Source of the DNA: Bacterioplanes sanyensis
Lineage (GTDB): Bacteria > Pseudomonadota > Gammaproteobacteria > Pseudomonadales > Oceanobacteraceae
Assembly (NCBI RefSeq): GCF_014652515.1
Contig: NZ_BMYY01000002.1
Coordinates: 327,450 to 391,449, forward strand
Length of the DNA: 64,000 nucleotides
Direction of reading: 5' to 3'
Shown: in pieces, positions 28,267 to 37,353 of the stretch
Layout: each line of letters opens with the position of its first letter
Position numbering within the stretch: position 1 is the first letter of the stretch
Translations under genes and position numbers: made by a program
The notes under the pieces: generated by a model
Told to the model about the DNA's origin: nothing
The model's input: the letters and a program-made list of their open reading frames with translations, nothing else
The model's database searches: none

Positions 28267-28656
28267 TTGCACTGTGCCCATTTCAGACAGACAGGCATGC
28301 AGTTGCTGCTACTGATCTTGCTGGCGCTGGCGTTTAACGCGCAGGCGCTGGTGGCTTGGTCGATGCCGCCATTGCCTGCTGCTGATCTCAATAGTGGCGT
28401 GCAAAACACTGATGAGGCGGCTCCTTGCCATAATATGGAGCAGCAAGCAGACACTTCGATGATGTCTGACCACTGCGGCAGTGACCATGATTGCCAGGCC
28501 GACTGCCCCCATTGCCATGGTTTGTGCTCCAGCGCGATGGCCACCGCCATGCCACTGTCTTCAAACTGGCCTGGCAAACGCATGTCTCCTTTGTTCCAGT
28601 CTCAAGCGCTGCCCAAAGGCGCTTTAGCCAGCCTTTACCGACCTCCCATTCTCTGA
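28267..28656 (+). CDS. Small secreted Cys/His/Met-rich protein of the copper efflux locus
   Basis: The TTG at 28267 is chosen because GGAG lies 8 nt upstream (28255-28258); an ATG at 28297 is possible but has a poor ribosome site. The 129-residue product has a hydrophobic signal-like segment (LLLLILLALAFNAQA). A metal-ligand-rich middle follows, with CHNMEQQ, SDHCGSDHDCQADCPHCHGLC and several Met. I recognise no catalytic domain. Similar Cys/His-rich secreted proteins commonly precede RND metal pumps, as here. Periplasmic copper or silver binding is inferred. Confidence 0.6.
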   Translation: MHCAHFRQTGMQLLLLILLALAFNAQALVAWSMPPLPAADLNSGVQNTDEAAPCHNMEQQADTSMMSDHCGSDHDCQADCPHCHGLCSSAMATAMPLSSNWPGKRMSPLFQSQALPKGALASLYRPPIL

Positions 28657-28773
28657 CCTGCTGCAGGTGTTTTTTGCCGTGACTTGTGCCTGTAGGTACA
28701 GGCCGCTGTCATAGTGCTTATGCGCCTGCCTGTTTGTTTTATTTCAGTTTGAGTTCAAACGGGTCAGAGACCA

Positions 28774-30117
28774 ATGATGACACTTCAAAATATCAGCCGG
28801 TGGCTAACGACCGCCTGGCTATTACTGAGCGCTTTAAGCGCTCAGGCCGCTCCTTTGAGCTATGCGCAGGCGCTTAACCGCGCCCTGCAACAAGATTTTC
28901 AAGCGCAGCGCTGGCAGGCGCTCAGCGATGCGGCGTTGCAACAGGCGCACGGCGCTGATAGCTGGGATGACCCCATGCTGTCACTCAAACTGGCCAACGT
29001 GCCGGTGGATGATTGGGCGTTAGATCAAGAGCCCATGACGCAAGTTATGCTCGGTGTACAGCAGTGGTTGCCGCGCGGCGATAGCCTTAGCTTGCAGCAG
29101 CAGTTTTTTCAGCTTCAGTCCGAGCAAGCTCAGTGGCAGCAACAGTTGCGGCGGTTATGGCTAAGCCGCGAAGTAGGACGCTTATGGATCAAAGCCAGTT
29201 GGGCGTGGCAAGCGCAGCAACAGCTGACTGAGCAGAAGCAAAGTTGGCAGCAATTACGCCAAGTGGTACTGCAGCGTTATGAAAGCGGCCGCAGCCAAGC
29301 ACGTCAGCAGGATGTGGTGGCCATTGATGTGCAGCTGCAGCGTTTGCAGCAGCGTTTATTGACCTTGCGCCAACAGCAGCAACAGTTGCAGGCGCAGCTG
29401 GCTAACTGGCTGCAAGCTGATGTGGGCGAGTTAGCGCCGTTGCAAAGCTCATTAGAGGCGTTTCACAGCGAGGCAGAACAGCCTGATTGGCGTCAGCATC
29501 CACAGTGGCAACTGGCACAGTTGGCTGAGCGCAGTAGTGCCAATCGCGTGGCTTTTGAACAGCAACAGCAAGGGCCGCGTTGGCGTTTGGATGCTAGCTA
29601 CGGCTGGCGCAGTAACAGCTCCAGTAACAACGATATGCCACGCAGTGACTTTGCCTCCGTCGGTGTGGCCTTGGCCTTGCCGATGGGCGAGCGCAGCAGT
29701 CGCCAAGTGCGTGCCGCCATCGCTCGCCAAGCCGCCGACAGTGCAGCCTTGCAAGACAGCGAGCGCAGCCTAAGTTTGGCTTATGCCACGCGTCAGGCCG
29801 ATGCCAGCGGTTTCATGCAACGCTGGCAGCACCTGCAGCAACAGCTGTTGCCGAGTTTGCGCCAGCAATATCAGCTGCACTTAGCGAGCTATGGTCAGGG
29901 CCGCAGCGAGCTGGCCGAACTGGTGCAATCAGCACTGGAGCTAAGCAATGCCGAATTGCAGTCGTTGGCCTTATTGCGCGATATCTGGCTCAGCCGCAAC
30001 GATCTCAATTACTTCCACAGCAACTATCCCATTGCACCGGCTCAGGCGTCGTCTGATGCCCAACCCCTTTCGTTTGCCCGGCCATCGACTGACGCTAATA
30101 AGGAGCGCTTGCCATGA
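28774..30117 (+). CDS. cusC: Outer membrane factor (TolC/CusC family) of heavy-metal RND efflux
   Basis: A 447-residue TolC-family trimeric channel subunit. The signal peptide (TAWLLLSALSAQA) is cleaved before APLSYAQALNRALQQ. The duplicated outer-membrane-efflux domain follows, with long Gln-rich coiled-coil helices (about 80-200 and 290-400) and the motif QQWLPRGDSLSLQQ. It overlaps the adaptor gene by 4 bp (ATGA). There is no lipobox Cys. Specificity comes from its pump partner. CusC versus CzcC naming is uncertain. Confidence 0.82.
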   Translation: MMTLQNISRWLTTAWLLLSALSAQAAPLSYAQALNRALQQDFQAQRWQALSDAALQQAHGADSWDDPMLSLKLANVPVDDWALDQEPMTQVMLGVQQWLPRGDSLSLQQQFFQLQSEQAQWQQQLRRLWLSREVGRLWIKASWAWQAQQQLTEQKQSWQQLRQVVLQRYESGRSQARQQDVVAIDVQLQRLQQRLLTLRQQQQQLQAQLANWLQADVGELAPLQSSLEAFHSEAEQPDWRQHPQWQLAQLAERSSANRVAFEQQQQGPRWRLDASYGWRSNSSSNNDMPRSDFASVGVALALPMGERSSRQVRAAIARQAADSAALQDSERSLSLAYATRQADASGFMQRWQHLQQQLLPSLRQQYQLHLASYGQGRSELAELVQSALELSNAELQSLALLRDIWLSRNDLNYFHSNYPIAPAQASSDAQPLSFARPSTDANKERLP

Positions 30118-31502
30118 AAAAACGTACCCTTGTACGCACCACATTAGCCATGGTGGTGGGAGCTGCCTTAGCCATGACGGTGCAGCGCTTTTATCCACAA
30201 CTCGTAACTCCAACTGCGACCCAAGCCGACAGTGCGCCATCGGAGCCGCAGCCTTTGTATTGGGTGGCGCCCATGGATCCAAACTTCCGCCGCGATCAGC
30301 CGGGCTTATCGCCGATGGGCATGGAGTTAGTGCCTGTTTACCCAGATGATGCGGCCTCTAACTCCGCTGGTAGCGTAAAGATTTCTGCTCAGTTGGCCAA
30401 TCAGTTGGCGCTAACGCAGCAACCGGTTAAGCGTGCACCTTGGCGCGACGAGCGCTTATTAGCGGCTGAAGTACTGCCGCATCCGCAAGCCACCCAAGCG
30501 GTGCAAGTGCGTTTTTCTGGTTGGGTTGAGTCGTTAGCGGTCAATGCTGCAGGCGATGGCGTCAGCGAAGGTCAGCCACTGCTGAGCATTTATAGCCCTG
30601 AGTTGGTGACTGCCCAGCAGGAGCTGTTGAGTGCGCGCGGAGCCATGCTGAAAGGCGCGCGTGAACGCCTGCGGGCGTTGGGCATGAGCAGCGAATGGAT
30701 TCAAAACGTACGCCGTGCGGGCAAGATTCAGCAGCAGGTAGCCATTACAGCGCCGCAAGCGGGTTTGCTGTTGGATATGCCGCTGGCGTTAGGGCAGCAA
30801 ATTCGCCCGGGCCAGACCTTACTGCGCATTACCGACCCGAGCCGAGTGTGGCTCCAGGTTCAGGTGGCTGGCCAAGCATTGGCAACGGACTTGAGCCAAG
30901 CCGAGTTGCAGGTACGCAGTGCATCGGGCGATTGGCAAACTACCAAGCTGCACTCCCTTGCGCCGCTGGCCAACCAGCAAGGACGGCAACGCATTCAAGC
31001 CAGTATTGCTGGCGAGCATGGTTTGATGCCCGGTGATTGGGTTGAGGCCCGTTGGGTTTCTGAGAGTGAGCCAGTGTTGCAGATTCCGGCCCAAGCATTG
31101 ATTGACGACGGTGTGCAAACGCGCGCTGTGGTAAGGCTGGCTGACGATACCTTCAAATCGGTGGCTGTAGTGGCTGGCCGGCGCAGCCATACAGTCGTGG
31201 AGGTGCTGCAAGGCCTCAGTGCAAACGATGTGGTGGTGACCTCGGCGCAGTTCCTGATTGATTCAGAATCCATGATTGATTCGGATTTATTGCGCTACGC
31301 CAAGCAGGATCACTCAGGCATGGATCATTCGGGCATGGATCATTCGAACATGGATCATTCGAACATGGATCACTCGAACATGGATCACTCGAACATGGAT
31401 CATTCGAACATGGATCATTCGAACATGGATCATTCGAATATGAATCACGCGGCTCAGCCAGCAAAAGATCAAGGAGCAAAGCATGATTCAGCGCATCATT
31501 GA
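30114..31502 (+). CDS. cusB: RND efflux adaptor (CusB family) with Met/His repeat tail
   Basis: A 462-residue periplasmic membrane fusion protein. An N-terminal signal/anchor helix (LAMVVGAALAMTV) is followed by a heavy-metal-binding segment (YWVAPMDPNFRRDQPGLSPMGMELVPVY, about 47-74) typical of copper adaptors. The lipoyl/hairpin domain includes YSPELVTAQQELLSAR and the beta-barrel domain ITDPSRVWLQVQV. The C-terminus (about 399-444) is a tandem array of DHSGM and DHSNM units, then a His-rich end. Cu(I)/Ag(I) binding by this tail is inferred. It overlaps the pump gene by 20 bp. Confidence 0.88.
   Translation: MKKRTLVRTTLAMVVGAALAMTVQRFYPQLVTPTATQADSAPSEPQPLYWVAPMDPNFRRDQPGLSPMGMELVPVYPDDAASNSAGSVKISAQLANQLALTQQPVKRAPWRDERLLAAEVLPHPQATQAVQVRFSGWVESLAVNAAGDGVSEGQPLLSIYSPELVTAQQELLSARGAMLKGARERLRALGMSSEWIQNVRRAGKIQQQVAITAPQAGLLLDMPLALGQQIRPGQTLLRITDPSRVWLQVQVAGQALATDLSQAELQVRSASGDWQTTKLHSLAPLANQQGRQRIQASIAGEHGLMPGDWVEARWVSESEPVLQIPAQALIDDGVQTRAVVRLADDTFKSVAVVAGRRSHTVVEVLQGLSANDVVVTSAQFLIDSESMIDSDLLRYAKQDHSGMDHSGMDHSNMDHSNMDHSNMDHSNMDHSNMDHSNMDHSNMNHAAQPAKDQGAKHDSAHH
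31308..31442 (+). repeat. 15-bp tandem repeat, 9 units, encoding a Met/Asp/His array
   Basis: Nine consecutive in-frame 15-bp units lie at the 3' end of cusB. The first two encode DHSGM and the next seven DHSNM. Units differ only at a few bases (cac/cat, aac/aat). Unit number could change by replication slippage without breaking the frame, since the unit is a multiple of three. Confidence 0.95.
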
Positions 31503-34500
31503 GGCCTCGGTGCAGCAACGGGTATTGGTGCTGCTATTAAGTGCGATTTTGGTGGTGATTGGTCTACAGGCGCTGCGCACCACACCGGTGGATGCCATTC
31601 CTGATTTATCCGATGTGCAGGTCATAGTGCGCACGCCGTATCCAGGGCAAGCGCCCGAGGTGGTGCAAGAACAGGTGACTTACCCGTTAACCTCGGCATT
31701 AATGTCGGTGCCGGGTGCCAAAACCGTACGTGGGTATTCGTTTTTTGGTGACTCCTTTGTTTACGTTATTTTTGATGACAATACCGACTTGTATTGGGCG
31801 CGTTCGCGGGTGCTGGAGTATTTAAACCAAGCTAATGATGCTTTGCCTGACGGGGTAAAACCGGCCTTAGGTCCGGATGCCAGTGGTGTTGGTTGGGTGT
31901 ATTTATATGCACTGCAAGACACCAGTGGTCAGCATGATCTGGCGGATTTACGCGATCTGCAAGATTGGTTTTTACGCTACGAGCTGCAAACCGTGGCGGG
32001 AGTTTCAGAAGTGGCGGCTCTGGGCGGTATGCAGCGCCAGTTTCAATTGCGACTCAAACCACAGCGGCTGATGGCCCACGGTTTGTCGGTGGCTGAGGTG
32101 GTCTCGGCATTACAGCAGGCTAATCAGGATACTGGGGCGTCCGTTGTTGAGCTGGCCGAAGCAGAATACATGTTGCGCAGTCATGGTCTGATTCGCACCG
32201 CCGACGACTTATTAAATATCGGTATTAGCCATAATAATCAGGGTTTACCTGTGCTGGTGCGTGATATTGCCGACGTGTTGGAAGTGCCGCAAATGCGCCG
32301 TGGCATTGCCGAGCTAAGCGGCCAAGGCGAAGTGGTCGGCGGCATTATTGTGATGCGTTCGGGTGAAAATGCTAGGGCCGTTATTAGCGCGGTAAAAGAC
32401 AAGCTGCAGCAGCTTAAATCGTCTTTGCCAGAGGGCGTAGAGGTTGTGCCAGTGTACGATCGCACTGCGCTTATCGATCGGGCGGTGAATAACTTATGGA
32501 ACAAACTCAGCATGGAATTTGTGATGGTGGCGCTGGTGTGCGCGCTGTTTTTATTTCATTTGCGTTCGTCATTGGTGATTGTATTAAGTTTGCCACTGGG
32601 GATTTTGGCGGCCTTTGTGTTTATGCGCTGGCAAGGTATTAATGCCAATATCATGTCTCTTGGGGGCATCGCCATTGCTATCGGGGCCATGGTGGATGGT
32701 GCCATTGTGATGATTGAAAATTATCACAAATACCTGGAGCGCTACCCGCCCAAAACGGACGCTGATCGTTGGCAAGGCGTAATTAGCAGTGCACAACAAG
32801 TAGGCCCGGCGCTGTTTTTCAGCTTGCTGATTATTACCTTAAGTTTTATTCCGGTATTTATGCTGGAAGCCCAAGAAGGGCGTTTGTTTGCTCCCTTAGC
32901 CTATACCAAAACCTATGCTATGGCTGCTGCGGCGATGTTGGCCATTACCTTAGTGCCGGTATTAATAGGTTATTTAGTGCGCGGGCCAATTAAGGCAGAA
33001 AAAAGTAATCCGCTGAATCGAGTATTAACGGCACTTTATACACCGGTGTTAAAACAGGCATTGCATTATCCTAAAACCACCTTGTTACTGGTGGTTGTTA
33101 TGGCACTGTCAGCTTGGTGGCCAATGAAACAATTAGGGTCGGAATTTATGCCGCCACTGGATGAAGGCGACTTAATGTATATGCCCACCACCTATCCGGG
33201 CTTATCGGTGGCTGAAGCGCGGCAAATATTGCAGCAAACCGACCGCCTGATTGGCTCAGTACCAGAAGTCGCCAATGTACTGGGTAAAATTGGCCGCGCC
33301 GATAGCGCTACCGACCCTGCACCTTTGACCATGATCGAGAGCTTTATTCAGCTTAAGCCAAGGGAACAGTGGCGAGATGGCGTCACTTTGGATGATATTA
33401 AACAGGAGCTGGATCGCAAGGTGCAGTTTCCGGGGTTAAGTAATGCTTGGGTCATGCCGATTCGAACTCGCATCGATATGCTCGCCACCGGTATCAAAAC
33501 CCCGGTCGGCATTAAGATAGCCGGCGATGATTTAAATCAGATTCAGGCCATAGGCCAGCAGCTAGAAGCACTGATGATGGATGTACCCGGGACAACATCG
33601 GTTTACGCTGAGCGCACGGTCAGTGGTCGCTATTTGGATATTCGTCTGCGACGTGAGCAGTTGGCACGCTTTGGCTTAACGGTGCAGCAAGCGCAGCAAC
33701 TGTTGGCAACGGCGGTTGGGGGAAAAGCCGTCACACAAGCCGTTGATGGTCTGCGCCGTTACCCAGTATCGGTACGTTTGCCGCAGCGTTATCGTGATTC
33801 GCCCGAAGCCCTGAAACAGCTGATGTTTTATGCGCCCAACGGTCAATTGTTAGCGCTGGCGGATATTGCCGAGATTAACATTGCTGCTGGCCCTGCCATG
33901 ATAAAAAGCGAAAATGCACGCATTAATGGCTGGGTTTTTATCGACATTGCAGGCGTTGATTTGGGACGTTATGTCGAGCAAGCACAACAGCATGTGCAAA
34001 CCGCACTGGCTGATGGACGGCTGCAAATGCCCGCTGGCTATTCGTTAAACTGGTCTGGCCAGTATGAATATTTATTGCGTGCGCAAAATAAGCTGCAATT
34101 AGCCGTACCGTTAACTTTAGTGATCGTAGCGGTATTGCTGTATTTGGCTTTTCAGCGGTTACGCGATGTTGCTTTGATTTTGCTTACCGTGCCTTTGTCC
34201 TTAGTCGGCAGCGTTTGGTTGTTGTGGGCATTGGATTTTCATCTGTCGGTGGCGGTGGGCGTTGGTTTTATTGCCCTAGCCGGCGTGGCGGTGGAAATTG
34301 GCGTGATCATGCTGGTGTATTTGCAGCAAGCTTGGCAACAACAAGTGGAACAGCAGCAGGCGCGACAGCAACGCTTAACGCCCAGTGATGTTCGCGCAGC
34401 GGTATTGCAAGGCGCCGGACAGCGCTTGCGTCCTATTGCTATGACCGTCGCCACCATTGCCATTGGTTTATTGCCCGTTATGTTAGGGCAGGGCACCGGT

Positions 34501-34641
34501 TCTGAAGTGATGAGCCGCATTGCCGCCCCTATGGTGGGTGGTACCGCCAGTGCCTTGTTGCTGACTTTACTGGTGTTGCCAGTCTTGTTTTACTGGCTAA
34601 CTTGCTGGCAATTGCGACACCAGAATCATGACTCTGCCTGA
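31483..34641 (+). CDS. cusA: CusA-type Cu(I)/Ag(I) RND efflux pump
   Basis: A 1052-residue inner membrane proton-driven pump of the HME-RND family, trimeric with CusB and CusC. The TM4 motif AIAIGAMVDGAIVMIEN is the Cu/Ag-group (HME4) form rather than the Zn/Co form. Other family blocks seen are TTPVDAIPDLSDVQV, RTRIDMLATGIKTPVGIK (with the Met of the CusA metal site region), and TGSEVMSRIAAPMVGG near the end. The start has AAGGAG 7 nt upstream. Whether all three periplasmic substrate methionines of E. coli CusA are kept needs an alignment. Confidence 0.92.
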   Translation: MIQRIIEASVQQRVLVLLLSAILVVIGLQALRTTPVDAIPDLSDVQVIVRTPYPGQAPEVVQEQVTYPLTSALMSVPGAKTVRGYSFFGDSFVYVIFDDNTDLYWARSRVLEYLNQANDALPDGVKPALGPDASGVGWVYLYALQDTSGQHDLADLRDLQDWFLRYELQTVAGVSEVAALGGMQRQFQLRLKPQRLMAHGLSVAEVVSALQQANQDTGASVVELAEAEYMLRSHGLIRTADDLLNIGISHNNQGLPVLVRDIADVLEVPQMRRGIAELSGQGEVVGGIIVMRSGENARAVISAVKDKLQQLKSSLPEGVEVVPVYDRTALIDRAVNNLWNKLSMEFVMVALVCALFLFHLRSSLVIVLSLPLGILAAFVFMRWQGINANIMSLGGIAIAIGAMVDGAIVMIENYHKYLERYPPKTDADRWQGVISSAQQVGPALFFSLLIITLSFIPVFMLEAQEGRLFAPLAYTKTYAMAAAAMLAITLVPVLIGYLVRGPIKAEKSNPLNRVLTALYTPVLKQALHYPKTTLLLVVVMALSAWWPMKQLGSEFMPPLDEGDLMYMPTTYPGLSVAEARQILQQTDRLIGSVPEVANVLGKIGRADSATDPAPLTMIESFIQLKPREQWRDGVTLDDIKQELDRKVQFPGLSNAWVMPIRTRIDMLATGIKTPVGIKIAGDDLNQIQAIGQQLEALMMDVPGTTSVYAERTVSGRYLDIRLRREQLARFGLTVQQAQQLLATAVGGKAVTQAVDGLRRYPVSVRLPQRYRDSPEALKQLMFYAPNGQLLALADIAEINIAAGPAMIKSENARINGWVFIDIAGVDLGRYVEQAQQHVQTALADGRLQMPAGYSLNWSGQYEYLLRAQNKLQLAVPLTLVIVAVLLYLAFQRLRDVALILLTVPLSLVGSVWLLWALDFHLSVAVGVGFIALAGVAVEIGVIMLVYLQQAWQQQVEQQQARQQRLTPSDVRAAVLQGAGQRLRPIAMTVATIAIGLLPVMLGQGTGSEVMSRIAAPMVGGTASALLLTLLVLPVLFYWLTCWQLRHQNHDSA

Positions 34642-35011
34642 CATCTCACGTTGGCCTCTACCTTTGCACCAGGGCGATTATGCCCTGGTGGTTTCTCGCG
34701 GTGACGATATCGCGCCACATATTTTGGTGTATGAAATTGAGCGCGACTTTCTGTCGGCACCGAGGCGTTTTGCGGTGTTAAATATCGTCGCTCGTGACAG
34801 CCGCGCCGTTGATATCAACCCAGAGCCCAGCGCTGCAGCAATAGACTGCCAATGGTTGGCCGATGACGATTATGGCGACGATCAGCAAAGCTGGCAGTGG
34901 TCACAAGGTGATGAGGGCTTACAGTGGATTTGTCATCGATGTGATTGGGTCACGACCCTCAATGCCAGTGATGCGCACCAGGCATTGGCACAGTGGTTAC
35001 AAATGAGATAA
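34628..35011 (+). CDS. Uncharacterised small acidic protein after cusA
   Basis: A 127-residue protein whose start overlaps the cusA 3' end by 14 bp, so it is co-transcribed with the efflux genes. It has no signal peptide or membrane segment and is acidic (IERDFLS, WLADDDYGDDQQS). It has a single CHRC pair near residue 103. I recognise no family. Its last 15 bp overlap the convergent GGDEF gene. Confidence 0.65.
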   Translation: MTLPDISRWPLPLHQGDYALVVSRGDDIAPHILVYEIERDFLSAPRRFAVLNIVARDSRAVDINPEPSAAAIDCQWLADDDYGDDQQSWQWSQGDEGLQWICHRCDWVTTLNASDAHQALAQWLQMR

Positions 35012-36712
35012 CTCAAGTTCAGTGGTCACGCGATCGCGACCGTTGGATTTGGCTAAATACAAGCATCGGTCTGCGCGCTCTAGCAAGGCTTCATCGGACT
35101 CACCGGGTTGGTGAGCAGCAACGCCAACACTGATGCTGATGTTGTGGTTGTCTTGTACCGCCATTTGACGTGCCAGGCTGCGCAGGCGTTCACAGACGGC
35201 TTCGGCTTCATCCAGTGTGGTAGCTGGCATCAGTAGTAAAAATTCTTCGCCGCCCCAGCGTGCAACGGTATCCGTGGGCCGCATATGGCCGGTTAAAAAG
35301 CTGGCCACTTCGACCAAGGCTAAATCACCGACCGCATGGCCATGCAAATCGTTAATGCGTTTAAAGTGATCGATGTCGACGATGGCCAGTGTCAGTGGAG
35401 CATCGTTTTTACTGTGGGATTCACACAACCGCAGCAGCCGCTTTTTGCCCAAGCGGCGGTTGGCAATGCCGGTGAGCGGGTCGGTGTTCACTTGTCGTTT
35501 CAGGTTGTCTGTGAGCTGAGAAAGTTGACGGTTACGCTCGGCTAACTCCTCCGTGCGCTCGCTTACTTTTTGCTCCAACTCTATGCGCAAGGTCTGCCAT
35601 CGTTCTTCCGCCCGTGCTCGACGACGAATATTGATGGATAATATCGAAATAATGGCCGATAAAATCACCACTACCACAGCCAAAATCAATAAGCCGGTTT
35701 GGTGTCGCTGCAAAAAGGGAACGGGCTCAAATAGCAAGGTAGCATCAGCAGGCAGCCTAGTCATTGGAATATTAAAGCGCCGTAGTTGGCGATAATCGAA
35801 AGCAGGCAGGTACTCACCCTGGCGTACCGGAATATTGCTGGCTGGTTTGCCTTGCAAAATCTGCAGTGCTTGATCGGCTATATGATGGCCATGGCGAGTT
35901 CCATCATTCATGGCGCCACCCACAACTCCGTGGCCGAGCATCAAACTGCCCCACATGGCAAAGACAGGAGCACGACTGGAAGCCGTTAAATCTGGTACCG
36001 AACTTTGATAAGAAAAATATTTACCACGAGCGTCCTTATGTAAAGCCAATAATAATACGGCACTTTGTGCGGGTAGCTGGCGTAGGCGTTGGTTAAGCTC
36101 AGATAGAGTGAAATATGACCACACCTCCAGCTGTTCACTTTGCAAAGCTTTGGCTTTGCTGGCCATTAATTGCCCTAATGTTGAAGCCTCATCAGCAATG
36201 ATAATGATGCGACGAGTTTGCGGTAAAACATGCTGAATCAAAGCTAGGTTTTCTTCTATAGCCATGCCTTCGTACACACCTGTGTATTGAGCTTGGCCTG
36301 ATAAATCATGCTGCTCAGGGATATTCACACCGCCGAATACTAAAGGCACATTCGCCGCCCAGGGCGATAGTTCGTTTAACACCAGAGCCAAGGCGCTGTC
36401 GTCGGTGGTAATGATTAGATCTGGTGGAGTACGCTGATATTTATGGTTGAGCACCGTCACCATGTGTTGGCGTAATGTCGGATCATCAATAAAGCGACGG
36501 TCATCCAGATATTCAATATGAATGTTGGCGCGTGGTAAGTAATTTTCCAAACGCTGAATAACAGCGTCATTGATTTGCTGAGTCCAGATAAATTGTTGAT
36601 GGTAGGAATGTAGGATCAGTACTCTTTGTGGCAGGGTGGGGTGTGCATGGCCGACAGCGCTGTACCAGAGAAGGCACAGCCATGCCAGGAGTGCGAACCA
36701 GCCACGGCACAT
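34997..36712 (-). CDS. Diguanylate cyclase with periplasmic ABC-substrate-binding-like sensor
   Basis: A 571-residue membrane protein. The signal peptide (to about 23) precedes a periplasmic domain (about 28-320) of the ABC-transporter substrate-binding type (VLILHSYHQQFIWTQQIND, DLIITTDDSAL). A transmembrane helix lies near 338-360, then a coiled coil, then a GGDEF domain (about 410-565). The active site reads GGEEF. An RxxD inhibitory site (RPTD) stands exactly five residues before it, so the cyclase should be active and product-inhibited. The ligand is unknown. It lies 5 nt after a parvulin gene. Confidence 0.88.
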   Translation of the reverse strand: MCRGWFALLAWLCLLWYSAVGHAHPTLPQRVLILHSYHQQFIWTQQINDAVIQRLENYLPRANIHIEYLDDRRFIDDPTLRQHMVTVLNHKYQRTPPDLIITTDDSALALVLNELSPWAANVPLVFGGVNIPEQHDLSGQAQYTGVYEGMAIEENLALIQHVLPQTRRIIIIADEASTLGQLMASKAKALQSEQLEVWSYFTLSELNQRLRQLPAQSAVLLLALHKDARGKYFSYQSSVPDLTASSRAPVFAMWGSLMLGHGVVGGAMNDGTRHGHHIADQALQILQGKPASNIPVRQGEYLPAFDYRQLRRFNIPMTRLPADATLLFEPVPFLQRHQTGLLILAVVVVILSAIISILSINIRRRARAEERWQTLRIELEQKVSERTEELAERNRQLSQLTDNLKRQVNTDPLTGIANRRLGKKRLLRLCESHSKNDAPLTLAIVDIDHFKRINDLHGHAVGDLALVEVASFLTGHMRPTDTVARWGGEEFLLLMPATTLDEAEAVCERLRSLARQMAVQDNHNISISVGVAAHQPGESDEALLERADRCLYLAKSNGRDRVTTELELSHL

Positions 36713-36717
36713 AAGGA

Positions 36718-37035
36718 TTATTCGCTCAGAGTAGCATCGTCGTTAATGAGCGGGCGTGGGGGTAAGGTGGTGGGCTTGAGCAAATGAAAGCCGAAGTCCG
36801 TGGGAATCGGCCCTATAATCACTGTCTCGCCATCCCATTGATGCAAAGCGTTTGCTAGCGTAACGGGTAGCTGGTCGGGATCGTGGTAACCAGCAAAGCC
36901 TTGATTGTTGCTACTGGGGCAGACCGAATGCTCAACGGCTAAATCTTCAAAGTTGGCGCCTAAATGCAACTCTTGCAGTAGATCACGTGCCAGCCATTCA
37001 CTGCGCAATAAAATATGATGTAGGGCGATGGACAT
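36718..37035 (-). CDS. Parvulin-type peptidylprolyl isomerase (PpiC-like)
   Basis: A 105-residue single-domain cytoplasmic parvulin. The typical elements are ALHHILLRSEWLARDLLQEL, GANFEDLAVEHSVCPSS and TDFGFHLLK, which keep the His-Cys-His set of parvulin active sites. The usual GGDLG segment is changed to NNQGFAGY. It lies between minE and the GGDEF gene on the minus strand and has no signal peptide. Confidence 0.8.
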   Translation of the reverse strand: MSIALHHILLRSEWLARDLLQELHLGANFEDLAVEHSVCPSSNNQGFAGYHDPDQLPVTLANALHQWDGETVIIGPIPTDFGFHLLKPTTLPPRPLINDDATLSE

Positions 37036-37091
37036 AGCGAACTCCGGTTAAGGTCAACAAGCCCGCGCCAGCGGACTCTATAAAGATAGAC

Positions 37092-37352
37092 CTAATCCTG
37101 CGCTTCTTCCGGCAGTGTGACATTGAGCTCTAACACCGAAGTATTGCCCTGATGCTCCAATTGTACGTTGACATCTTGGTCATCAATGTGAACGTATTTG
37201 CGAATAACAGCGAGAATTTCTTGCTGTAACTGGGGCAGGTAATCTGGGCCGTTATGACGCAGCCGATCGTGAGCCACCAATACCCGCAAGCGCTCCTTGG
37301 CAACGCTGGCCGTTGAGGGCTCCTCCTTGCGGAATAGATCCATTAAACTCAT
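37092..37352 (-). CDS. minE: Cell division topological specificity factor MinE
   Basis: MinE stimulates the MinD ATPase and drives Min oscillation so that the Z-ring forms at midcell. The start at 37352 (TGATATG after minD) gives 86 residues beginning MSLMDLFRK, the membrane-targeting segment. The MinD-contact helix (SVAKERLRVLVAHDR) and the dimeric topological domain (LPQLQQEILAVIRKYV...) follow. Last of minC-minD-minE. Confidence 0.97.
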   Translation of the reverse strand: MSLMDLFRKEEPSTASVAKERLRVLVAHDRLRHNGPDYLPQLQQEILAVIRKYVHIDDQDVNVQLEHQGNTSVLELNVTLPEEAQD

Positions 37353-37353
37353 A

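Noticed and set aside
31308..31442. Possible CRISPR array
   Set aside because: The 15-bp units are directly adjacent without spacers and lie in frame in a gene.
31216..31518. Minus-strand reading frame with repeated SNDPC units opposite the cusB tail
   Set aside because: It is the antisense shadow of the 15-bp repeat in cusB and has no ribosome site or family match.
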